Below are positions 1 to 3,991 of a stretch of 6,736 nt of DNA, piece by piece. The DNA is from CAZIWJ01 sp964542855 (GTDB taxonomy: Bacteria; Bacteroidota; Bacteroidia; Cytophagales; Cyclobacteriaceae). A program made the position numbers and the translations under genes. Under the pieces are notes generated by a model. The model had not been told where the DNA came from. It made no database searches and saw only the letters and a program-made list of their open reading frames with translations. The DNA is taken from contig CAZIWJ010000205.1 of NCBI GenBank assembly GCA_964542855.1, positions 1-6,736 of the forward strand, written 5' to 3'. Positions within the stretch are counted from its first letter, which is position 1. The number at the start of each line of letters is the position of its first letter.

Positions 1-83
1 ATAACTACCTGTTTGGCGTTGCGGCAGTTGGTAAAGACGGGCACGAAAGCCTGGTAGTTTTTCCATCCGAAGTGATGCGTTAA
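1..83 (+). CDS. C-terminal end of a probable M28-type (M20/M28 superfamily) metallopeptidase, partial
   Basis: Only the last 26 codons are in the window, reading from base 3 to a TAA at 81-83; the gene starts upstream. The residues read NYLFGVAAVGKDGHESLVVF and then PSEVMR. An 'xNYxFGVxAVxxxGxESxVxFP' ending is familiar to me from exported M28/M20-like zinc aminopeptidases of Bacteroidota, where it closes a small beta-sandwich domain after the catalytic domain. That match is from memory of the family; the catalytic residues lie outside the window, so activity cannot be judged. The last 17 codons lie inside the direct repeat that recurs at 1356-1451, so this gene end exists twice. A fibronectin-type domain at the end of another secreted enzyme is an alternative. 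Confidence 0.55.
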   Translation, partial: NYLFGVAAVGKDGHESLVVFPSEVMR

Positions 84-119
84 CCTTACTAACACTTACG
101 GTACAAGTTAGAGTGGGGC
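32..119 (+). repeat. Direct repeat, left copy (peptidase 3' end plus downstream DNA)
   Basis: These 88 bases recur at 1356-1451 with one substitution (A at 56, G at 1380) and an 8-base insertion in the right copy. The copy covers the last 17 codons and stop of the peptidase and about 36 bases of downstream DNA. It contains an imperfect hairpin, CTAAC (89-93) against GTTAG (107-111) with inner TT/AA pairs and a two-base bulge. There is no T-run after it, so it is a poor Rho-independent terminator. Similarity stops abruptly at both ends. Confidence 0.95.
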
Positions 120-134
120 CGCCAGGGGGAGTAG

Positions 135-242
135 TCAGATTTTAAATGCTACGATAAGGCAGTTGAAAAAGTAATCGGTGAAACGTTTGATAGTAACTAT
201 GCTGAAATACTATCTAAGGCAAGAGAAAAGTTAAGAAACTAA
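135..242 (+). pseudogene. 3' fragment of an unidentified gene
   Basis: A frame open from base 135 (in-frame TAG at 132-134 just before) to a TAA at 240-242 encodes about 35 residues. It starts SDFKCYDKAVEKVIGETFD and ends SKAREKLRN. There is no in-frame ATG and no start region. The composition is that of the C-terminal amphipathic helix of a real protein: charged, with E/K heptad-like spacing and few rare codons. It begins 15 bases after the left repeat ends and is followed 22 bases later by a strong terminator in the right orientation (265-295). I read it as the tail of a gene cut off at the island boundary. The family is not recognised, and chance coding appearance cannot be excluded at this length. 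Confidence 0.4.
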
Positions 243-264
243 AAGAATATTGGAACGAATAGTG

Positions 265-295
265 AAAAGCCTCTGAGAAATCCGGGGCTTTTTTT
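265..295. terminator. Rho-independent terminator, probably bidirectional
   Basis: AAAAGCC(TC) at 265-273 pairs with (GG)GGCTTTT at 284-292 around a 10-base loop (274-283), giving a nine-pair stem with one G-T wobble. On the plus strand it ends in seven T (289-295), a classic terminator for whatever was transcribed through the fragment at 135-242. On the minus strand the toxin stop codon (294-296) touches the hairpin, and a short T-run (268 to 265) follows, so it can also end the toxin operon. Confidence 0.75.
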
Positions 296-686
296 ACTGC
301 TCATGCGGATTGATCAGGTTCAGGCCATGAATGTTTTTAAAGTCGTTGACATTTCTGGTAAGCAAAGTAAGCTCATAAGTAAGGGTCGTGGCAGCAATGA
401 TGGCATCCGGGAGCTTAATTTTGTGGGCCTTGCGTATCTCGGCCGTTTTAAGTTTAATGTCCTTTTCCAGCTCAAAGACCAGAGCATCATCAATGAAATT
501 ATGAAGCACTTCCAAATCCTTGTCGGCAGGTGTTTTCCAGCAAAGCAGTTCTATCTCAGTGATCACTGAAATGGCCGGACCAGAATTATTTAAGGCCTCG
601 TCTATGAATTTTTCAGCCGGAGGTGAAAACTGCTGCTGCAGGTAGTAAATAACCGTATTAGTATCCCAGAGGTATTTTATTCCCAT
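294..686 (-). CDS. vapC: PIN-domain ribonuclease toxin, VapC-like
   Basis: The 130-residue product has the length and all acidic landmarks of a PIN-domain toxin. D8 lies in the N-terminal LWDTNTVIYYL strand, E44 in SVITEIELL, D94 in KLPDAIIAAT and D115 in LTRNVNDF. In this family these residues hold Mg2+ or Mn2+ at the active site, which cuts RNA, usually tRNA or rRNA, and so stops translation in the cytoplasm. The RNA target cannot be told from sequence. The ATG at 684-686 lies inside the last codons of the antitoxin gene (10-base overlap, different frame), so the two are probably translationally coupled. No residue is missing and no frame break is seen. The gene ends at the hairpin 265-295. 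Alternative: a PIN nuclease without toxicity, less likely given the partner gene. Confidence 0.9.
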   Translation of the reverse strand: MGIKYLWDTNTVIYYLQQQFSPPAEKFIDEALNNSGPAISVITEIELLCWKTPADKDLEVLHNFIDDALVFELEKDIKLKTAEIRKAHKIKLPDAIIAATTLTYELTLLTRNVNDFKNIHGLNLINPHEQ

Positions 687-886
687 TCACTTCGCAGCTC
701 GTTTAACTGGTGGTCAATCTCGCTTAAAGGCTGTTTAGACATTGCCCCTTTGTATTTAGTCCAGTCCATAGCAGCTGGTTTTTCTCCCGGCTTGTCTTTT
801 CTTAACCGGATAAGCTTTAATAGCTCCAGTTCTCGCAAAAGGTTCAGGGCTTTTTCGTTGATAATATCTATTGTAATTGTACGCAT
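677..886 (-). CDS. Small antitoxin partner of the PIN toxin
   Basis: This 69-residue protein lies directly upstream of the PIN toxin and overlaps its start by 10 bases. The N-terminus (MRTITIDIINEKALNLLREL) reads as a short beta strand followed by a helix, the form of a small DNA-binding or dimerisation unit. The middle is basic and flexible (IRLRKDKPGEKPAA). The C-terminus (MSKQPLSEIDHQLNELRSEWE) resembles the toxin-wrapping tails of Bacteroidota VapB-type antitoxins: amphipathic, acidic, ending in the EWE motif. The assignment rests on gene order plus this tail. It should neutralise the toxin by binding it and may help repress the operon. An AGGAG (888-892, minus strand) sits only one base from the ATG, too close for normal Shine-Dalgarno use. 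Its start is 8 bases after the stop of the XRE gene. Confidence 0.8.
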   Translation of the reverse strand: MRTITIDIINEKALNLLRELELLKLIRLRKDKPGEKPAAMDWTKYKGAMSKQPLSEIDHQLNELRSEWE

Positions 887-894
887 ACTCCTGA

Positions 895-1236
895 TTATTT
901 AGTGGCAAAGGCCTGTTTTGTGTTAAAGTTCTGGATAACGTTATCGATTAGCAAGAATAAATGCTTTTTGGTGTCTGGATCCAGCCGTTCAATATCATCA
1001 ATTTTTTTCAGCACTTCTTTGTCGTAGCTGGAAAGCTGTCCTTCCCCGATCAGGAAGTCCACGCTTACATTAAAGAGTTTGGCTAGCTTTAGCAGCACCT
1101 CAGTGGACGGAGTGTTGGCATTGCGTTCGTAGTTACTAATAACGGTACGAGACACTCCGGTCTTTTTCGACAGTTCATCCTGTGATAGGTTTTATTGCTT
1201 GCGCAGTTGTGTTATACGTTTTCTAATATTCAACAT
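895..1236 (-). pseudogene. XRE/Cro-type HTH regulator, interrupted by a stop at codon 15
   Basis: Reading from the ATG at 1234-1236 gives MLNIRKRITQLRKQ, a TAA (1192-1194), then NLSQDELSKKTGVSRTVISN, YERNANTPSTEVLLKLAKLF and NVSVDFLIGEGQ. That is a textbook HTH_3 domain (helix 1 at codons 4-14, helix 2 about 18-26, recognition helix 29-38, helices 4 and 5 at 41-62) in one continuous frame. After it come an acidic linker and a C-terminal helical tail (SSYDKEVLKKIDDIERLDPD onward, about 45 residues) as in Bacteroidota XRE proteins of about 110 residues. The stop falls where such proteins carry Lys (RKQK-NLSQ), so one A-to-T change of AAA explains it. A GTG at 1153-1155 could start an 86-residue product, but this lacks helices 1 and 2 and should not bind DNA normally. 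The family usually autorepresses its operon. Sequencing error remains possible. Confidence 0.85.
1192..1194 (-). other. Premature in-frame TAA in the XRE gene
   Basis: The codon is TAA on the minus strand, in phase with both the ATG at 1234-1236 and the downstream HTH frame (13 codons before the GTG at 1153-1155). No insertion or deletion is needed to join the two halves. This marks a nonsense mutation rather than a frameshift. Confidence 0.85.
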
Positions 1237-1243
1237 AATTACC

Positions 1244-1274
1244 CAAAGTAAAGCTGTTTCAGCCGTCAACGAAA
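1244..1274 (-). promoter_or_regulatory. Candidate promoter with operator palindrome for the XRE-antitoxin-toxin operon
   Basis: On the minus strand, TTTC (1274-1271), a 19-base spacer and TTACTTTG (1251-1244) resemble the Bacteroidetes promoter TTTG-N19-TAnnTTTG with one mismatch in each box. The spacer holds an 11-base perfect inverted repeat, GCTGTTTCAGC (1253-1263; arms GCTG/CAGC), abutting the -7 box. That is a good place for an autorepressor operator. Weak point: transcription would start only a few bases before the ATG at 1236, giving a nearly leaderless message. Confidence 0.4.
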
Positions 1275-1288
1275 AAATAGGCAAAGCA

Positions 1289-1350
1289 GTTTGGCAAAAG
1301 GAATGCTTGTTCGTGGTTTTAATGAATAGAAATGTATGCTTGTGCCAAAC
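1289..1350. repeat. Inverted repeat GTTTGGCA / TGCCAAAC with internal direct repeat
   Basis: GTTTGGCA at 1289-1296 and its exact complement TGCCAAAC at 1343-1350 enclose 46 bases. The word ATGCTTGT also occurs twice between or beside them (1303-1310 and 1336-1343, 33 bases apart). The block lies between the operon promoter and the right direct repeat, so it could be a second regulator-binding region or the true end of the mobile segment. Eight-base arms are modest evidence. Confidence 0.4.
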
Positions 1351-1355
1351 AAGTT

Positions 1356-1451
1356 TAAAGACGGGCACGAAAGCCTGGTGGTTTTTCCATCCGAAGTGAT
1401 GCGTTAACCCGTTAACCTTACTAACACTTACGGTACAAGTTAGAGTGGGGC
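1356..1451 (+). repeat. Direct repeat, right copy (detached peptidase 3' end)
   Basis: This is the second copy of the 32-119 repeat. It keeps the peptidase reading frame (KDGHESLVVFPSEVMR, then TAA at 1405-1407), but the rest of the gene is missing upstream. It differs from the left copy by a silent change in a valine codon (GTA to GTG) and by 8 extra bases just after the stop codon, where GTTAACC has become GTTAACCC-GTTAACC, a tandem expansion. A 23-codon frame from an ATG at 1336 runs into it but has no sign of being a gene. The sequence after it leads directly to the MBL-fold gene at 1499, so this copy probably marks the original downstream flank. Confidence 0.93.
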
Positions 1452-1498
1452 TGTGAGACGAACTTACTCGTGTTCCTTTTACCAAATTACAAAATACC

Positions 1499-2245
1499 AT
1501 GAAATACCTGTTAACCCTTATCTTTTCTATTCTTACCCTGTTGCCGGTTACCGCCCAGGAAGTATTCAAAACCAGCGACGGGGAAGTAACCCTGCATCCC
1601 ATTCTGCACGCTTCCATGGTGTGGGAATGGCAGGGAAATACCATTTATTTCGATCCTTACGGCGGAGCTGAATTATTCGCGGCTTACGATGCACCGGATA
1701 TCGTGCTGATTACCCATTTACACGGCGACCACTACAACCCCGGTACCCTGAAAGGCCTCGACCTGGGCAGCGCCACCCTGGTTGCTCCCCGGTCGGTAGT
1801 AGATGAACTTGACGACGCCATTGAGTTTAAAGCAGTAAAAGTATTGCCCAACGGGCAAGCGTATAACTGGCAGGGTATGGATATTGAATCGGTACCCATG
1901 TATAACTTACCCGACGATGAAACGTCGCGCCACCCCAAAGGCTGGGGCAATGGTTACGTGGTAACCATTGGGGGTAAGCGCTTTTACGTATCGGGCGACA
2001 CAGAAGACGTTCCGGAAATGCGGAACCTGCAAAATATCGACGTGGCCTTTGTTTGCATGAACTTACCCTACACCATGAATATTAACCAGGCGGCTTCGGC
2101 CGTGCTGGCGTTTCAACCGGATATTATAATTCCTTTTCATTACCGGGGTAAAAGCGGTTTCAGCAATGTATCGGCTTTTAAAGAAATGGTAAACAGGGAT
2201 AATAAAACAATCGACGTAAGATTACTGTCGTGGTACCCCAATTAG
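1499..2245 (+). CDS. Exported metallo-beta-lactamase-fold hydrolase (UlaG-like)
   Basis: The 248-residue protein opens with a signal peptide: MKY, a hydrophobic run LLTLIFSILTLLPV, then VTA-QE with likely signal peptidase I cleavage after A19. There is no lipobox cysteine, so it should be periplasmic or secreted. The MBL motif is THLHGDHYN (H73, H75, D77, H78). H145, D167 (YVSGDTED) and H214 (IPFHYRGKSG) fit the remaining zinc ligands. An early HASMVWEWQGNTIYFDPYG segment is typical of the UlaG/RNase Z-like branch that binds two metals. The family hydrolyses phosphodiester, lactone or amide bonds; the substrate here is unknown. The ATG at 1499 has an A-rich upstream region (ACAAAATACC) as is common in Bacteroidota, with no Shine-Dalgarno. 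It follows the right copy of the repeated peptidase end by 47 bases. Antibiotic hydrolysis is unlikely for this branch. Confidence 0.85.
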   Translation: MKYLLTLIFSILTLLPVTAQEVFKTSDGEVTLHPILHASMVWEWQGNTIYFDPYGGAELFAAYDAPDIVLITHLHGDHYNPGTLKGLDLGSATLVAPRSVVDELDDAIEFKAVKVLPNGQAYNWQGMDIESVPMYNLPDDETSRHPKGWGNGYVVTIGGKRFYVSGDTEDVPEMRNLQNIDVAFVCMNLPYTMNINQAASAVLAFQPDIIIPFHYRGKSGFSNVSAFKEMVNRDNKTIDVRLLSWYPN

Positions 2246-2666
2246 GAAAAAGTGAAATTTGTACAGACAGCCTGTTCGTCATTGCCGATACCGGGTGTAA
2301 CCGCAAAGGCTCTTGTTCTACCTGCTTCAATCATAAAGTACAATTGAGCACCGGTTAACCCAGATGCCGCCGGATATTTAAAGAATGGTAGAATGGTAAT
2401 TCTTACTTTGTTGCACTCACGTACAGGGAGCAAAACGGGGCAAAGCAGGTCAAAGCCTGGCCGGATACCCCGGCTCTCCCCGGGCAGTACAACAACACAC
2501 CAGCCCGTTGGAAGGCCTGGCACTACATTTCGTCGTTGTGTAGGAAGTACAAATACCTTTAAAAGGGTTAATTTACTTCATTTAAATTCGCATGGTTTCG
2601 AACTTAATTTTCCGGAACGTTAAGCTTTTTGTATTATTAACGGCCTAACCAACACCGGCAACGTTC
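2246..2666. other. Intergenic region without a convincing gene
   Basis: These 421 bases separate the MBL gene from the MFS gene. On the minus strand the frame ending with TAA at 2242-2244 has a protein-like stretch (about 2244-2380; it includes LTGAQLYFMIEAGRTRAFAV and TPGIGNDEQAVCTNFTFS). The upstream part of that frame looks like noise and there is no credible start, so at most this is a gene remnant. Small structures present: a tandem GAATGGTA pair (2383-2398) and a short hairpin GCCGG/CCGGC (2460-2474). The final 120 bases are AT-rich and suit a promoter. No RNA gene or terminator with a T-run is evident after the MBL stop codon. Confidence 0.5.
2536..2566 (+). promoter_or_regulatory. Weak candidate promoter or operator upstream of the MFS gene
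   Basis: TTGTG (2536-2540) and TACCTTTA (2554-2561) loosely resemble the Bacteroidetes -33 and -7 boxes, although the spacer is short. The -7-like box overlaps a palindrome, CCTTT-A-AAAGG (2556-2566). A start here would leave about a 100-base leader before the ATG at 2667. A guess from sequence alone. Confidence 0.2.
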
Positions 2667-3863
2667 ATGATACCTCCCGGCAAAAAAATAGTACCGTTCA
2701 TCGTTATTGCCCAGTTTCTGTGCACATCCCTCTGGTTTGCGGGAAATGCGGTGGTAAACGACATTAAACTGGCTTTCGGCCTAACCGACCACGCTACCGG
2801 CCTGCTTACTTCCTCTGTACAGTTAGGGTTTATTTCAGGAACCCTGCTTTTTGCTGTGTTTACCATTGCCGATCGTTTTTCCCCTTCAAAAGTATTTATG
2901 GTATCCGCTTTAAGCGGGGCTACAGCAAACCTGGGCCTGTACCTGCTTGCCTCTGACCTGGGTACTTTATTAACCTTTCGCTTTATTACGGGAGTTTGCC
3001 TGGCAGGAATTTACCCGGTGGGTATGAAAATAGCCGCCGATTACCACCAGAAAGGGTTGGGTAAAGCACTGGGCTGGCTGGTGGGCGCGCTGGTGCTGGG
3101 TACGGCCTTTCCGCACCTGTTAAAAGCTCTTACCCAGGGCGTTTCGTGGTACGTGGTTATTTTCATAACTACCGGCTGTGCGGTAATTGGCGGACTTATG
3201 ATCGGCGGCTTTATACCCGACGGGCCGTATCGTAAAAAAGTATCTAAACCTGATTTCAGTGCCTTTCTCTCGGTATTTAAAAAGCCCGATTTTCGGGCAG
3301 CAGCTTTCGGGTATTTCGGGCACATGTGGGAATTATACGCGTTCTGGGCGTTTGTACCGGCATTGCTGATATCGTACCTGGAAACTCATCCCGGAACGGA
3401 GTATCCGGTTTCCCTCACCTCGTTTTTCATCATTGCAGCCGGTGGTGCGGGTTGCGCCATTGGCGGGTACTTTGCCGAACGCTACGGCAGTAATAAGGTA
3501 GCATTTGCCACCCTGGCTACTTCGGGGCTATGTTGCCTGTTATCGCCCTGGTTTACCGACCTGCCGCTGGTTTTATTTCTGTTTATCCTGTTGGTATGGG
3601 GAACTACGGTTGTTACCGATTCCCCCCAGTTTTCTACCCTGGTGGCCACCACAGCCCCGTCGGAAGCAAAAGGTACGGCCCTTACCATTGTGAACAGCAT
3701 CGGGTTTTTCATTACCATTTTCAGCATTCAGTTGCTAGACTTCCTGGTGCATTCAGCTCATGCCCCTTATGCTTACCTGGTGTTGGCATTCGGGCCGTTA
3801 TTCGGCTTACGATCGCTGCTTCCCCTGTTTAAAAAACAGGAGGAAAGGGTAAGCATGAAATAA
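2667..3863 (+). CDS. Major facilitator superfamily (MFS) transporter
   Basis: The 398-residue protein is strongly hydrophobic, with about 12 membrane segments and the usual two-half layout; a short soluble loop with PDGPYRKKVSKPDF (about 184-197) lies between the halves. Motif A remnants follow TM2 (F65-TIADRFSPSK-V76) and recur in the second half (GYFAERYGSNK, 267-277). R105 in TM4 (LTFRFITGVCLAGIYPVG) is the motif B arginine, and TDSPQFS (317-323) lies in the C-terminal half. It should move a small solute across the inner membrane, driven by a proton or other ion gradient. I cannot name the substrate; the general look recalls uncharacterised YfcJ-, cyanate- or nitrate-type MFS proteins, but no diagnostic motif supports any of these. 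The ATG at 2667 has no Shine-Dalgarno, as for its neighbour. It stands alone, convergent with uvrA. Confidence 0.9.
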   Translation: MIPPGKKIVPFIVIAQFLCTSLWFAGNAVVNDIKLAFGLTDHATGLLTSSVQLGFISGTLLFAVFTIADRFSPSKVFMVSALSGATANLGLYLLASDLGTLLTFRFITGVCLAGIYPVGMKIAADYHQKGLGKALGWLVGALVLGTAFPHLLKALTQGVSWYVVIFITTGCAVIGGLMIGGFIPDGPYRKKVSKPDFSAFLSVFKKPDFRAAAFGYFGHMWELYAFWAFVPALLISYLETHPGTEYPVSLTSFFIIAAGGAGCAIGGYFAERYGSNKVAFATLATSGLCCLLSPWFTDLPLVLFLFILLVWGTTVVTDSPQFSTLVATTAPSEAKGTALTIVNSIGFFITIFSIQLLDFLVHSAHAPYAYLVLAFGPLFGLRSLLPLFKKQEERVSMK

Positions 3864-3917
3864 AGTGATGCAGCTTATGAACCAGTTGCCGTTGTACCCG
3901 GCCGAAAAGTTAAGCAC

Positions 3918-3948
3918 TTACACTTCAGTGTAAAAGTTATGGGTTTTT
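3918..3948. terminator. Hairpin in the convergent spacer after the MFS gene
   Basis: TTACAC (3918-3923) pairs perfectly with GTGTAA (3928-3933) across a TTCA loop. On the plus strand a run of five T follows only after nine or more bases (3944-3948), so it is an imperfect terminator for the MFS gene. Its place between two convergent genes supports a termination role. Confidence 0.4.
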
Positions 3949-3955
3949 GCAACCC
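3941..3955 (-). terminator. Hairpin downstream of uvrA
   Basis: GGGTT (3941-3945) pairs with AACCC (3951-3955) with a five-base loop. Read on the minus strand it is followed by ATAACTTTT, a weak T-run. It is 37 bases past the uvrA stop codon and could end the uvrA transcript alone or together with the neighbouring hairpin. Confidence 0.3.
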
Positions 3956-3991
3956 GGGCGACACTAACGTTTACAACGAAGCGGTTTGCTT

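Larger units (their letters stand above)
120..1355. other. Toxin-antitoxin island between direct repeats
   Basis: About 1.2 kb lies between the two repeat copies. It is visibly AT-richer than the flanking genes and carries a gene fragment, a terminator and the minus-strand XRE-antitoxin-PIN toxin operon. Seen: the boundaries coincide with the repeat ends. Inferred: the segment was inserted at the 3' end of the peptidase gene, bringing or creating a second copy of that gene end. No integrase, transposase or terminal inverted repeat is present in the window, so the mechanism is unknown. Homologous recombination or mobilisation by a recombinase encoded elsewhere are both possible. An 88-base duplication is far longer than insertion-sequence target duplications usually are. 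Confidence 0.5.

Noticed and set aside
1293..1309. Sigma-54-like promoter on the plus strand (TGGCA, then TGCTT, with 10 bases between GG at 1293-1294 and GC at 1305-1306)
   Set aside because: The spacing fits the -24/-12 rule, but only the core dinucleotides and a few neighbours match, the motif overlaps the inverted repeat, and nothing sensible starts downstream except the orphan repeat. Chance is likely.
120..1355. Insertion sequence or transposon
   Set aside because: No transposase, no terminal inverted repeats at the boundaries, and the flanking duplication of 88-96 bases is far too long for a target-site duplication.
1336..1407. A 23-codon plus-strand frame joining ATG at 1336 to the orphan peptidase tail
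   Set aside because: It is produced by the junction itself, has no ribosome-binding or promoter evidence, and encodes only the repeated tail.
1192..1644. A 150-residue minus-strand reading frame ending at the XRE nonsense codon
   Set aside because: Its upstream part is antisense to the MBL gene and the repeat. Only its last 14 residues (MLNIRKRITQLRKQ) are real, as the start of the XRE protein.
2460..2474. GC-rich hairpin as terminator of the MBL gene
   Set aside because: The stem is only five pairs, there is no T-run after it, and it lies more than 200 bases beyond the stop codon.
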